Origin: an uncultured Collinsella sp.
GTDB taxonomy: Bacteria > Actinomycetota > Coriobacteriia > Coriobacteriales > Coriobacteriaceae
Assembly: GCA_937969105.1 (NCBI GenBank)
Contig: CALBUZ010000135.1
Span: 1 to 42,353, forward strand
DNA length: 42,353 bases
Direction of reading: 5' to 3'
A program made the translations under genes and the position numbers. Every line of letters starts with the position of its first letter. Within the stretch, counting starts at the first letter, position 1. Below, in pieces: positions 8,459-16,607 of the stretch. The notes below the pieces were generated by a model. The model saw nothing but the letters and a program-made list of their open reading frames with translations. It did no database searches and was not told the DNA's origin.

Positions 8459-9226
8459 CTACTCGCCTGCCTTGACGACCATAGAGGCGAAGTCGGCAGC
8501 CTTGAGCGAAGCGCCGCCCACGAGGGCGCCGTCAACGTCGGGCTTGGCGACGAGCTCAGCGATGTTGCCAGGCTTGGCAGAGCCACCATAGAGAACGCGG
8601 ATGCCGTTAGCGAGCTCCTCGCCGAACATCTCCTTGAGGGTCTCACGGATAGCGCCGCAGACCTCCTGAGCGTCCTCGGCGGTAGCGGTCTTGCCGGTGC
8701 CAATGGCCCAGATGGGCTCGTAGGCGACGACGACCTGCTTGGGGCAGGTGATCTCAAGACCAGCAAGGCCAGCCTTGACCTGGTTCACGACGTGCTCGAC
8801 ATAGGTGCCAGCCTCGCGGACCTCGAGGGACTCGCCGCAGCAGAAGACGGGAACAAGACCGGCGGCAACGAGAGCCTTGGCCTTCTTGTTCTGGTCCTCG
8901 TCGGTCTCGTGGAAGTAGTCACGACGCTCGGAGTGGCCGATGATGCAGTAGGTGCAGCCAGCGGACTTGAGCATGTCGCAAGAGGACTCACCGGTGAAGG
9001 CACCCTTGGCCTCCCAGTACACGTTCTGTGCACCGAGGGCGATGGGGGCAGCCTGAATGCGGTCATGAACCGTGGTGATGTCGATGGTCGGAGGGCAGAC
9101 GAGCACCTCGACGCCAGCCGGAACCTCGGGCAGAGCCTGAGCCAGCTCGTCGGCGAGCTTGGCGGCCTCGGCGACGTCGTTGTTCATCTTCCAGTTACCA
9201 GCGATAAGAAGGGTGCGATTAGGCAT
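8459..9226 (-). CDS. tpiA: Triosephosphate isomerase
   Basis: This 255-aa TIM-barrel enzyme interconverts dihydroxyacetone phosphate and glyceraldehyde 3-phosphate. Active-site residues are in place: Asn11 and Lys13 (GNWKMN), His98 (IIGHSERR) and Glu170 (AYEPIWAIGTG). I chose the start at 9226 because it gives the classic MPNRTLLIAGNWKMN N-terminus; a longer frame adds 21 unrelated residues that run inside pgk. The start lies inside the end of pgk (8-nt overlap), so translation is coupled. Confidence 0.96.
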   Translation of the reverse strand: MPNRTLLIAGNWKMNNDVAEAAKLADELAQALPEVPAGVEVLVCPPTIDITTVHDRIQAAPIALGAQNVYWEAKGAFTGESSCDMLKSAGCTYCIIGHSERRDYFHETDEDQNKKAKALVAAGLVPVFCCGESLEVREAGTYVEHVVNQVKAGLAGLEITCPKQVVVAYEPIWAIGTGKTATAEDAQEVCGAIRETLKEMFGEELANGIRVLYGGSAKPGNIAELVAKPDVDGALVGGASLKAADFASMVVKAGE

Positions 9227-10409
9227 CGAGAAGCGCCTCCACTCCGGGCAGGGCCTTACCCTCGACGAGCTCCATGGAAGCGCCACCACCGGTGGAGATC
9301 CAGCTCATCTTGTCGGCCAGGTTGAACTTGTTGACAGCTGCGACAGAGTCGCCACCGCCGATAATCGAGGTGCAGTCGGCCTCGGCGACAGCCTCGGCGA
9401 TAGCCTGGGTGCCGTGAGCGAAGTTGTCGAACTCGAAGACGCCCATGGGGCCATTCCAGAACACGGTCTTGGCGCCCTTGACGGCCTCGGCGTAGAGCTC
9501 CTCGGTCTTGGGGCCGATATCCATGCCCTCACGATCGTCGGGGATAGCGTCAGAAGCGACAACCTCGGGGACAGCGTCCTCGCCAAAGTGATCGGCAACG
9601 CGGTTGTCGATGGGGAGCAGGATCTTGACGCCCTTCTCCTCGGCCTTCTTGAGCATCTCGCCGGCGCGCTCGACCCAGTCCTCTTCCTTGAGGGACTGAC
9701 CGACGGACAGGCCCTGAGCCAGGAAGAAGGTGTAGGCCATACCGCCACCGATGATCAGGGTGTCAGCGGAGTCGATGAGGTGATCGAGAACACCGATCTT
9801 GGAGGAAACCTTGGAACCGCCGACGATAGCGACGAAGGGACGCTCGGGCTCGGCGAAGATACCGGTCAGCGTGTCGACCTCCTTCTCGAGCAGGAAGCCG
9901 GCGACGGCAGGCAGGTAAGCGGCAGGGCCCACGACGGAACCCTGGGCGCGGTGAGCGGTGCCGAAGGCATCGAGAACGAAGACGTCACCATAGGAAGCGA
10001 GCTTCTTGGCGATCTCGGGGTCGTTCTTCTTCTCACGCTTGTCGAAACGGACGTTCTCGAGAACGAGGACCTTGCCCGGCTCGACGGCGGCGACAGCCTC
10101 AGCAGCCTTCTCGCCGTAAGTGTCGGCGACAAAGGCAACGTCGAGACCAGAGAGCTCAGCGAGCTTCTTGGCGACGGGCTCGAGGGACAGCTCGGGCTGG
10201 AAGCCGGTGCCCTCGGGACGGCCGAGGTGGCTCATGAGGATGACGCGAGCGTTGTGCTCAACGAGGTAGTTGATGGTGGGCAGGGCAGCCTTGATACGGG
10301 TGGTGTCGCCAACGACGCCATCCTTGATAGGCACGTTAAAGTCAACGCGGACGAGAACGCGCTTTCCGTCGACATCGATGTCGCGGACGGTCTTCTTGGT
10401 AAAGGCCAT
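9219..10409 (-). CDS. pgk: Phosphoglycerate kinase
   Basis: This 396-aa enzyme makes ATP by transferring phosphate from 1,3-bisphosphoglycerate to ADP. It shows the N-terminal signature RVLVRVDFNVP, the substrate motif MSHLGRP and the C-terminal nucleotide-binding motifs WNGPMGVFE and IIGGGDSVAA. The start at 10409 gives MAFTKKTVRDID, preceded by a GAAAGG ribosome site; the 12 extra upstream residues in the open frame are not conserved-looking. It leads a pgk-tpiA-gpmI operon and is separated from gap by a terminator. Confidence 0.96.
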   Translation of the reverse strand: MAFTKKTVRDIDVDGKRVLVRVDFNVPIKDGVVGDTTRIKAALPTINYLVEHNARVILMSHLGRPEGTGFQPELSLEPVAKKLAELSGLDVAFVADTYGEKAAEAVAAVEPGKVLVLENVRFDKREKKNDPEIAKKLASYGDVFVLDAFGTAHRAQGSVVGPAAYLPAVAGFLLEKEVDTLTGIFAEPERPFVAIVGGSKVSSKIGVLDHLIDSADTLIIGGGMAYTFFLAQGLSVGQSLKEEDWVERAGEMLKKAEEKGVKILLPIDNRVADHFGEDAVPEVVASDAIPDDREGMDIGPKTEELYAEAVKGAKTVFWNGPMGVFEFDNFAHGTQAIAEAVAEADCTSIIGGGDSVAAVNKFNLADKMSWISTGGGASMELVEGKALPGVEALLDA

Positions 10410-10465
10410 GTTTGCTTCTACCTTTCGTACGTGTCTGCCTCCCATTACGGCAGACGATTTCTTAT

Positions 10466-10512
10466 AAAAAGGGCGCGACCCTAGGGTGTAAGCCCTATAA
10501 GGCCGCGCCCTT
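10466..10512 (-). terminator. Strong intrinsic terminator after gap
   Basis: The outer stem pairs 10471-10477 with 10504-10510 (GGGCGCG type). An inner AGGG/CCCT stem is also possible, and the structure is followed on the minus strand by TTTTT (10466-10470). It sits 38 nt after the gap stop and 56 nt before the pgk start, so gap and pgk are expected to be mostly separate transcripts. Confidence 0.9.
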
Positions 10513-10549
10513 CTTTAGACGCTCAACGAGCTATTCGCTAAAAGCTAAA

Positions 10550-11575
10550 TTAAGCAACGAACTTCTCGAAGTACTTGATGGTGCGGACCATCTGAGAGGT
10601 GTAGGAGTTCTCGTTGTCGTACCAAGAGGTGACCTGAACGAGGGTCTGGCCGTTGCCGAGGTCAGAGCACATGGTCTGAGTGGCGTCGAAGATGGAGCCG
10701 TGGGTCTCGCCGACGATGTCGCGGGAGACGATCTGGTCCTCGTTGTAGGCGAAGGTATCGGGGATGGTCTCGGCGTAGGCCTTCATGGCAGCGTTGACCT
10801 CGTCGACGGTGACCTTCTTGTCAACGACGGCGTAGAGGTTGGTCAGCGAGCCGGTCGGCGTCGGGACGCGCTGGGCGGCACCGATGAGCTTGCCGTTGAG
10901 CTCGGGGAGAACCAGGCCGATGGCCTTGGCAGCGCCCGTGGTGTTCGGGACGATGTTCTCGGAGCAGGCGCGGGAGCGACGGAAGTTGCCCTTGCGCTGC
11001 GGGCCGTCGAGCGGCATCTGGTCGCCGGTGAAGGCGTGGATGGTGGTCATGATGCCGGACACGATGGGAGCGAAGTCGTTCAGACCCTTGGCCATCGGGG
11101 CGAGGCAGTTGGTGGTGCAGGAAGCAGCGGAGATGATGTTGTCCTCAGCGGTCAGCGTCTCATGGTTGACGTTGTACACGATGGTGGGCAGATCGCTGCC
11201 GGCCGGAGCGGAGATGACGACCTTCTTGGCGCCAGCGTTGATGTGGGCCTGAGCCTTAGCCTTGCTGGTGTAGAAGCCGGTGCACTCGAGAACGACGTCG
11301 ACGTCGAGGTCGCCCCAAGGCAGGTTGTTGGCGTCGGCCTCCTTGTAGATCTTGATCTCCTTGCCGTCAACGGTGATGGAATCCTCGCCAGCAACGACCT
11401 CGTGATCGCGAGCGTAGTTGCCCTGCGTGGAGTCGTACTTCAGCAGGTAAGCGAGCATATCGGGAGAGGTGAGGTCGTTGATAGCGACGATCTCGGAGCC
11501 CTCATGACCGAACATCTGACGGAAAGCCAGACGACCGATGCGACCGAAGCCGTTAATAGCAACCTTTACTGCCAT
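10550..11575 (-). CDS. gap: Glyceraldehyde-3-phosphate dehydrogenase (NAD type)
   Basis: This 341-aa glycolytic enzyme oxidises glyceraldehyde 3-phosphate to 1,3-bisphosphoglycerate. It has the Rossmann signature INGFGRIGR, Asp34 after strand 2 (AINDL, which favours NAD over NADP), and the catalytic motif [12 protein letters not shown] with Cys152. The start at 11575 is set by AAAGGAG five bases upstream; the open frame extends 34 residues further without a ribosome site. It is transcribed alone, with an AT-rich upstream region holding two dyads and a strong terminator downstream. High expression is likely from family knowledge. Confidence 0.96.
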   Translation of the reverse strand: MAVKVAINGFGRIGRLAFRQMFGHEGSEIVAINDLTSPDMLAYLLKYDSTQGNYARDHEVVAGEDSITVDGKEIKIYKEADANNLPWGDLDVDVVLECTGFYTSKAKAQAHINAGAKKVVISAPAGSDLPTIVYNVNHETLTAEDNIISAASCTTNCLAPMAKGLNDFAPIVSGIMTTIHAFTGDQMPLDGPQRKGNFRRSRACSENIVPNTTGAAKAIGLVLPELNGKLIGAAQRVPTPTGSLTNLYAVVDKKVTVDEVNAAMKAYAETIPDTFAYNEDQIVSRDIVGETHGSIFDATQTMCSDLGNGQTLVQVTSWYDNENSYTSQMVRTIKYFEKFVA

Positions 11576-11676
11576 TGTGTCTCCTTTCGTAAGGCCCCCG
11601 CGAGCTACAGCGCCCGCCGTTGAGGCCCACAAACTAACCACTCGCCTAATATACCTTTTTTTTGACTTGAATTTCA

Positions 11677-11688
11677 CGAGAATGCTCG
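11677..11688. promoter_or_regulatory. Small dyad upstream of gap
   Basis: CGAG-AATG-CTCG forms a 4-bp-arm dyad extended by flanking TTT and AAA. It lies about 100 bp upstream of the gap start in the AT-rich whiA-gap gap. It could be an operator half of a larger site, but the arms are short and no known regulator consensus is matched. Confidence 0.25.
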
Positions 11689-11709
11689 AAATTGAAAATC
11701 AAATTTACG

Positions 11710-11723
11710 TTAAAACGTTTTAA
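11710..11723. promoter_or_regulatory. 14-bp perfect palindrome upstream of gap
   Basis: TTAAAACGTTTTAA is a perfect palindrome with the central ACGT often seen in operators of LacI/CcpA-type regulators. It sits 135 bp upstream of the gap ATG within the 193-nt whiA-gap intergenic region, which is AT-rich compared with its surroundings. A regulatory role is inference only. Confidence 0.35.
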
Positions 11724-11768
11724 AGAATAAAATAGCAGCTAAATCCGTATATAAGTCGATACTTCAAA

Positions 11769-12698
11769 CTACTTGTTTGCTTCAATGAGCTTTTCAAGCC
11801 TCAAAACGCGATGGTACAGGGCAGACTTCGACAAGGGAGGGTCAGCCATCTCGCCCAGATCGCGCAGCGACAGATCGGGATAGCGCTCGCGCAGGTCGCA
11901 AAAGACTGCCAAGGCGTCCGGAAGCGTGTCGCGCAAACCCCGCTGTTCGAGCTCATCGATCAACGCAAGCTGATGCTGGGCGGCACCCGCACTTCTAGTC
12001 TGATTGGCCAGTTCGGCATTCACGCGACGGTTTACGTCGTTCTTAACCAATTTGACCGCGCGCGCTTCCTCGATCTCGGCAACGCTGCGCTTGGCGCCAA
12101 TCAGCTTTAGGAGCTGCTCGATTTCCTCGGCGCTCTTAATGTAGACAGCAAAGGATCCACGCCGTGCATTAACACGCGCATGGACCCCAATCTGCTCCAA
12201 CAAATCGCAAAGTCCCTTGGCATATTGCTCGCCCTGCACCGCAATCTCCAAATGAAAATCGCCGCGTGGATCGGCCACGAAACCGCCGGCGATGAGCGCG
12301 CCGCGGATGTAGGCAAGCCTGCAGCAGGGACGGGCAACGATGTGCCGGGGAACACCAGCGACGAGCCCTCCCCTGCGGTCTAGAATGCCCAGCAGCACCA
12401 GAGCCTTGTCCAGGTCGGGTTGATCGGGCAGGGTAATGAGATAGTTACGGACCTTATGCAAGACCGATTTACGAACGGTGAATTCCGTTTTGAGCTTAAG
12501 GATGCGATGTGTCAGTGTGATCATCGTGCGCGCGACGGCACCCGTCTCGGTCGCGACCGTCAAACGATACCGCCCGGAGCCGGCCAGCGAAAGTGTACCG
12601 CTCACACGCGTCAGGGCGGCAAGCGTCGACAAATCGCAGTATTCACATTCGGGTTCGCAGCGCGCGAGCTCGTCACGCACCTCGGCGGTAAACGACAT
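11769..12698 (-). CDS. whiA: Sporulation-type regulator / DNA-binding protein WhiA
   Basis: This 309-aa protein has the WhiA layout. An N-terminal LAGLIDADG homing-endonuclease-like domain (about residues 1-200) includes CCRLAYIRGALIAGGFVADP, and a C-terminal helix-turn-helix (about 225-305) includes LRDLGEMADPPLSKSALYHRVLRLEKL. In other Gram-positives WhiA influences cell division and chromosome segregation; the target genes here are unknown. It starts six bases after the rapZ stop, so the two genes are co-transcribed. The usual yvcK gene is missing between them. Confidence 0.95.
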   Translation of the reverse strand: MSFTAEVRDELARCEPECEYCDLSTLAALTRVSGTLSLAGSGRYRLTVATETGAVARTMITLTHRILKLKTEFTVRKSVLHKVRNYLITLPDQPDLDKALVLLGILDRRGGLVAGVPRHIVARPCCRLAYIRGALIAGGFVADPRGDFHLEIAVQGEQYAKGLCDLLEQIGVHARVNARRGSFAVYIKSAEEIEQLLKLIGAKRSVAEIEEARAVKLVKNDVNRRVNAELANQTRSAGAAQHQLALIDELEQRGLRDTLPDALAVFCDLRERYPDLSLRDLGEMADPPLSKSALYHRVLRLEKLIEANK

Positions 12699-12704
12699 GC
12701 AGAC

Positions 12705-13625
12705 CTATGCTTTCGTGTTGGCGCGCGACAGGTCGCGATGGGAAATGCTCACGTGATATTGGGCGCCTTCCAAATAACGTGCCGTGGCCTCGGCGATGGC
12801 AACGCTGCGGTGTTGACCGCCCGTGCAGCCGATGGCAATAGAAAGCTGTGGCTTGCCCTCCGCGATATAGCCGGGCATGACCGTATCGAGCAGCTGCGTC
12901 CAGGCCTTCCAGAACTCCTGGGTCTTGGGATGGTCCAGAACAAAGTCAGAGACTTTCTTATCGAGACCGGTCATGGTGCGCATCTCGGGATCGTAGAACG
13001 GATTGGGCAGGAAGCGAACATCGATCATAATGTCCGCCTCGACGGGCATGCCGTGCTTAAAGCCAAACGAGAACACGTGAACGTCCATGAGCTGCTGGTC
13101 GGACAGCTCGGAGAACGCCATGCGCAATTTGTTGCGCAGGGCAGAGGTGCGCAGACGGCTCGTGTCGATGATCATATCGGCTCGATCGCGCACGCCCTGC
13201 AGCTGCAGGCGCTCGCGCTGAATCGCATCGGCCGTAGTCTCCCCCGGCTTGGCAATGGGGTGGCGGCGGCGGTTTTCGCTATAACGACGGATCAGCACCT
13301 CGTCAGAGGCCTCGAGAAACACGATGTCACAGCTCATCTCGCGCTCCTCGAGCGCGGCAACGGCATCGAGCAGCTCATCGAACAAGCCCTGGCTGCGCAG
13401 GTCGCAGGTGACGGCAAGATGCCTGCCCACGCCCGTATTGATGCCGACGAGTTCGGCAAGCTGGGCGATCAGACGCGGAGGCAAGTTGTCGATGCAAAAA
13501 TAGCCCATGTCCTCGAACACATGCATGGCCTGCGTTCGGCCCGATCCGGACATTCCGGTGATGATGACGATATCGGGGATGCGCTCCGAGCGCTCCGCCG
13601 CATCCATGGCATCTCCCTTTTGCAT
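12705..13625 (-). CDS. rapZ: RapZ/YvcJ family nucleotide-binding protein
   Basis: This 306-aa protein has an N-terminal P-loop domain (IITGMSGSGRTQAMHVFEDMG, shown here only to identify it, residues 20-40) and the C-terminal RapZ signature GCTGGQHRSVAIAE (about 263-276). The P-loop has Arg in place of the usual Lys (GSGRT), as in several actinobacterial relatives, so nucleotide use may differ. In E. coli RapZ controls the glmZ small RNA and senses GlcN6P; in Gram-positives the role is less clear. The start at 13625 has a perfect AGGAGG five bases upstream; an internal ATG at 13607 with GGGAG is an alternative. A terminator-like hairpin ends right at this ribosome site. Confidence 0.93.
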   Translation of the reverse strand: MQKGDAMDAAERSERIPDIVIITGMSGSGRTQAMHVFEDMGYFCIDNLPPRLIAQLAELVGINTGVGRHLAVTCDLRSQGLFDELLDAVAALEEREMSCDIVFLEASDEVLIRRYSENRRRHPIAKPGETTADAIQRERLQLQGVRDRADMIIDTSRLRTSALRNKLRMAFSELSDQQLMDVHVFSFGFKHGMPVEADIMIDVRFLPNPFYDPEMRTMTGLDKKVSDFVLDHPKTQEFWKAWTQLLDTVMPGYIAEGKPQLSIAIGCTGGQHRSVAIAEATARYLEGAQYHVSISHRDLSRANTKA

Positions 13626-13636
13626 GTGTGCCTCCT

Positions 13637-13672
13637 AAAACAAGCGCGGGACCCGGCCAGCGGATCCCGCGC
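13637..13672 (-). terminator. Terminator between nanE and rapZ
   Basis: A perfect 8-bp GC stem (13644-13651 with 13665-13672) with further inner pairing is followed on the minus strand by TTGTTTT (13637-13643). It lies 51 nt after the nanE stop and ends the nan transcript. Its T-tract directly abuts the rapZ ribosome-binding site (13631-13636), so rapZ has no room for a promoter after the hairpin. Confidence 0.75.
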
Positions 13673-13723
13673 GATCAATTGCCTTTATTGAGTATACCGC
13701 CCCAAGCGGATACGAGGCCTGTC

Positions 13724-14410
13724 TTACGCCTCAAGCGCAGCCTTGAACCAACTTGTAATACTCGTGGGGTGCGTGATGGCGGTGCCGACGACAACGGCCC
13801 AGGCGCCCGCATCAATCGCGGCGCGGGCCTCCTCGGGCGTGTGCACGCGGCCCTCGCAGATGATGGGAAGACCGGGGAATTCCTCGGTCGCCTGACGCAG
13901 AAGCGGCAGATCGGGGCCATCGGCCATGGTGCAGTCGATAGCGGCAACACCATGAGAAAGCGTGGTGGACACCAGGTCGAAGCCCATGTCGACAGCACGA
14001 CGAATATCCTCGATGGTGGCACAGTCGGCCATCAGGAGCACGCCCTCCTCGTGCAGCGGACGGAAGGTGTCCTCGACGGTCTTGCCATCGGGACGCGGGC
14101 GATCGGTGGCGTCAATCGCCACGATATCGGCACCCGCAGCAACGCAGGCGCGAGCGTGACGCAGCGTCGGCGTGATGTAGACGCCCTCGTGACCATCCTT
14201 CCACAAGCCGATGACGGGGACCTCGCAGCGGCCCTTAATGGCGGCGATGTCGGCAAGACCCTGGCAGCGAATGGCGGCGGCGCCGCCGAGCTCGCAAGCG
14301 CGAGACATTTGAGCCATGGTCTCGGGCGTGCGAAGCGGCTCGCCCATATACGCCTGAACGCTCACGACGAGCTTGCCCTTCAGGGATTGAATCAAAGGAT
14401 CGACGGTCAT
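13724..14410 (-). CDS. nanE: N-acetylmannosamine-6-phosphate 2-epimerase
   Basis: This 228-aa TIM-barrel enzyme converts ManNAc-6-P to GlcNAc-6-P, the last step of the sialic-acid pathway encoded here. Family features include the N-terminal LVVSVQAYMGEPLRTPETMAQMS region (in parts), GLWKDG carrying the conserved catalytic Lys, the segment GADIVAIDATDRPRP, LMADCATIEDI and ICEGRVHTPEEA near the C-terminus, and VVVGTAITHP. The length is typical. It is the last gene of the locus, following nanK with a 70-nt gap that holds a perfect 11-bp hairpin. The product would enter amino-sugar metabolism through NagA/NagB, which are not in this window. Confidence 0.93.
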   Translation of the reverse strand: MTVDPLIQSLKGKLVVSVQAYMGEPLRTPETMAQMSRACELGGAAAIRCQGLADIAAIKGRCEVPVIGLWKDGHEGVYITPTLRHARACVAAGADIVAIDATDRPRPDGKTVEDTFRPLHEEGVLLMADCATIEDIRRAVDMGFDLVSTTLSHGVAAIDCTMADGPDLPLLRQATEEFPGLPIICEGRVHTPEEARAAIDAGAWAVVVGTAITHPTSITSWFKAALEA

Positions 14411-14433
14411 AAGGCTGTAACCTTTCTCAGAAC

Positions 14434-14464
14434 AGCCTCCCGAGGCGTGTTGTCTCGGGAGGCT
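14434..14464 (-). other. Intercistronic hairpin between nanK and nanE
   Basis: A perfect 11-bp stem (14434-14444 with 14454-14464) with a 9-nt loop is not followed by a T-run on either strand. It is probably an mRNA processing or stability element within the operon rather than a terminator. Confidence 0.55.
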
Positions 14465-14480
14465 CCTACAGCAGATACGT

Positions 14481-15446
14481 TTACTTCAACGAGGCAAGAA
14501 GATGCTCAGCGGCACCGATGAGCGGAGCATCGCCCTCCAGAGAACCGATGAGGATCGGCGTGTCCTGAAGCGGATCGAGCGCCTGGCTGGCATAGCCCTC
14601 GTGCACCGAATCCTTCCACGTCTGTGAACGCCAATCGGGACCTTGGTGAATCACGCCGCCCGAAAGCACGATGACCTCAGGGTCCAGGATGTTAGCGAGC
14701 GAGCCCAAGCTGGCACCCAGCGCAAAGCCGGCGTCATGGATGACCTCGGTCGCCTTTGCGTCGCCCGCACGGCACAGGTCGTTCACGTCGCGACCGACCG
14801 AAGGACGGCTGGGGTCGACGCGACCGAAGCGCTCATCGTACATACGACCAATGGAAGTGCCCGAAGCAACCGACTCTAGATGGCCAGAACGGCCGCAGGC
14901 GCAGGGAATGCCAGCGGCAGCCGAGCACTCGATGTGGCCCATATGACCGGCAGCGCCATGGAAGCCCTGCATCACGCGGCCGTTCTCGACATATGCGCCG
15001 CCGATGCCCGTGCCGATGCCCAGGCACAAGACGGAGAACTTGCCCTTGCCGACGCCCCAGTGGGCCTCGCCCAGAGCATGAGCCTGCACGTCGCCCACAA
15101 CGGCAACGGGAAGACCAAGGTCCTCGCGCAGACGCGGCCCCAACTGAACGCCGGACCAGCCGGGCATAATCTCGTTGGCATACGCGATGGCGCCCGTCTT
15201 GGGATCGACGACGCCTGCGGCACCGATACCGACACCGAGGACCTCGACATCGGGATTCGCCTCAAGAGCGGCCTTGATGGACGCCTCGATACGTTGGAAG
15301 ACGGCCTCGCCGCCCTCCTGGGCCTCGGTAGGAACCTCGGCCTCAAAAACGGGATGGGGCACGCTGCCGTCAGCCGGGTACTCCATAATGGCGGTCGCGA
15401 TCTTAGTTCCGCCGATATCGACAGAGCAGACGTACTTGTTCTCCAT
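14481..15446 (-). CDS. nanK: ROK-family kinase, probable N-acetylmannosamine kinase
   Basis: This 321-aa protein has the ROK phosphate-binding motif DIGGTK (residues 10-15), catalytic Asp119 (GDVQAHALGE) and a GHMGH motif (167-171). Glucokinases of the family have GE.GH here, so the His favours ManNAc kinase, consistent with nanA and nanE on both sides. The zinc motif reads CACGRSGHLE (182-191), with the third Cys replaced by His189. Zinc may still bind through that His, or the site may be altered. The start at 15446 has AAGGAG six bases upstream. The inferred reaction is ManNAc plus ATP to ManNAc-6-P. A large imperfect palindrome lies between it and nanA. Confidence 0.82.
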   Translation of the reverse strand: MENKYVCSVDIGGTKIATAIMEYPADGSVPHPVFEAEVPTEAQEGGEAVFQRIEASIKAALEANPDVEVLGVGIGAAGVVDPKTGAIAYANEIMPGWSGVQLGPRLREDLGLPVAVVGDVQAHALGEAHWGVGKGKFSVLCLGIGTGIGGAYVENGRVMQGFHGAAGHMGHIECSAAAGIPCACGRSGHLESVASGTSIGRMYDERFGRVDPSRPSVGRDVNDLCRAGDAKATEVIHDAGFALGASLGSLANILDPEVIVLSGGVIHQGPDWRSQTWKDSVHEGYASQALDPLQDTPILIGSLEGDAPLIGAAEHLLASLK

Positions 15447-15514
15447 GTCGTTCTCCTTAGGAGATAAAAACAACTACAGGAAATGCGCCGTCAGGCTAGC
15501 CGTCACAGCGCGGT

Positions 15515-15620
15515 AAAGGTTTTCCAGGTGCCCGAGGTTGGGGTGAAAGTGGTCGGGCGTTGACCTAATGGGTCACGCCCGACCACTTGAGCCCCAAGAT
15601 CGGGTGCCTGGGGAAGCTTT
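15515..15620 (-). repeat. 106-nt imperfect palindrome between nanA and nanK
   Basis: Arms 15515-15565 and 15570-15620 are reverse complements at roughly four positions in five. A perfect 14-bp block (AAGTGGTCGGGCGT) lies near the loop, and the loop itself is about four bases. The outer arm runs into the nanA stop codon. It is expected to form a long hairpin in the operon mRNA and may set different levels of nanA and nanKE. Its sequence is unrelated to the palindrome at 98-229 although the size is similar. The flanking 15447-15514 shows nothing else clear. Confidence 0.7.
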
Positions 15621-16539
15621 ACAGGAGACCGTTGTCCTGGAGGACCTTCTTAATCGCCTCGACGTTCTCGCCGGTCATGGCCTTCACCGGGCGCGGCATG
15701 GTCGGGCTGTCGAAGATGCCCATGAGGTTCATAGCGGTCTTGAAGGCGCCGACACCACCGGCATAGCCCTGGACGCCCGAGGTGACATCCCAAATGTGGG
15801 AAATCTCGTTGAGGCGATCCTGCTCGGCCTTGACGGTAGCCCAGTCGCCGGCCTGAGCGGCCTTCCACTGGCGCACGTAGCCCTCGGGCTCAACGTTGGC
15901 GAGACCCGGGACGGAACCGTCGGCGCCGCCGAGGTAAGCACCGTCGACGACGACCTCGTGACCGGTGAGGATGCTCATCGGATGACCGTTCTTCTCGTTC
16001 TCCTGAACGAGGTAGCGGAACGAGATGTCATCACCCGAGGAATCCTTGACGCCGGCCAGGACGCCCTCGGCGCCGAGCTTAGCAAGGAGCTTCCAGGGGA
16101 GCTTGGTGTGGACGCAGACGGGAATGTCATAGGCAAAGATGGGCAGGTCGAGCTCCTCGTGCAGGATGCGGAAGTGCTCCTCGACCTCGGTCATGCCCTG
16201 CAGGGCATAGAACGGGCAGGTGGCGACAAGCGCATCGGCACCCAGCTCCTGAGCGACCTTGCCGTGCTCGATCATGCGCTCGGTCTCGGTGTCGATGATG
16301 CCGACCAGAACAGGCACGCGATGGTCGACGATGCGCACGGCCTCGGCGACAATCTGGCGACGGCGCTCGTCGGTGGAGAAGACGACCTCGCCCGAGGAGC
16401 CCAGGAAGAACAGGCCATCGACGCCGGCATCGATCATGCGGTTGATGCTGCGCTCAAAGGAGGCAACATCGAGCTGGTGGTCTTCGGTATCGGGAACAAC
16501 GACGGGAGGGATAACGCCGGTGAATTTCTGAGTTGCCAC
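15619..16539 (-). CDS. nanA: N-acetylneuraminate lyase (DHDPS/NAL family)
   Basis: This 306-aa class I aldolase of the DapA/NanA superfamily probably splits N-acetylneuraminate into ManNAc and pyruvate. The start is a GTG at 16539, chosen because AAGGAG lies seven bases upstream; the open frame extends 28 residues further without a ribosome site. With this start the Schiff-base lysine is Lys165 (AGVKDSSGD) and the conserved tyrosine is Tyr137 (FAYDIP), the same numbers as in E. coli NanA. The pyruvate-binding motif is GSSGE. The family also contains dihydrodipicolinate synthases and other lyases; the call as NanA rests mainly on nanE, nanK and the transporter next to it. Confidence 0.82.
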   Translation of the reverse strand: MATQKFTGVIPPVVVPDTEDHQLDVASFERSINRMIDAGVDGLFFLGSSGEVVFSTDERRRQIVAEAVRIVDHRVPVLVGIIDTETERMIEHGKVAQELGADALVATCPFYALQGMTEVEEHFRILHEELDLPIFAYDIPVCVHTKLPWKLLAKLGAEGVLAGVKDSSGDDISFRYLVQENEKNGHPMSILTGHEVVVDGAYLGGADGSVPGLANVEPEGYVRQWKAAQAGDWATVKAEQDRLNEISHIWDVTSGVQGYAGGVGAFKTAMNLMGIFDSPTMPRPVKAMTGENVEAIKKVLQDNGLL

Positions 16540-16607
16540 AAGAATCTCCTTAGTTGTCTGGCGGGCGGCCCTATGCCACCCACTCTTGTTGGCAGTGTCC
16601 AGGCCGT

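Noticed and set aside
6858..10484. Long plus-strand frames opposite gpmI, tpiA and pgk
   Set aside because: They are shadows of glycolytic genes with every catalytic residue in place on the minus strand, and they have no ribosome sites or recognisable domains.
15447..15618. Possible riboswitch or tRNA in the nanA-nanK gap
   Set aside because: The only structure is one long imperfect palindrome; there is no cloverleaf, no conserved riboswitch core and no CCA end.
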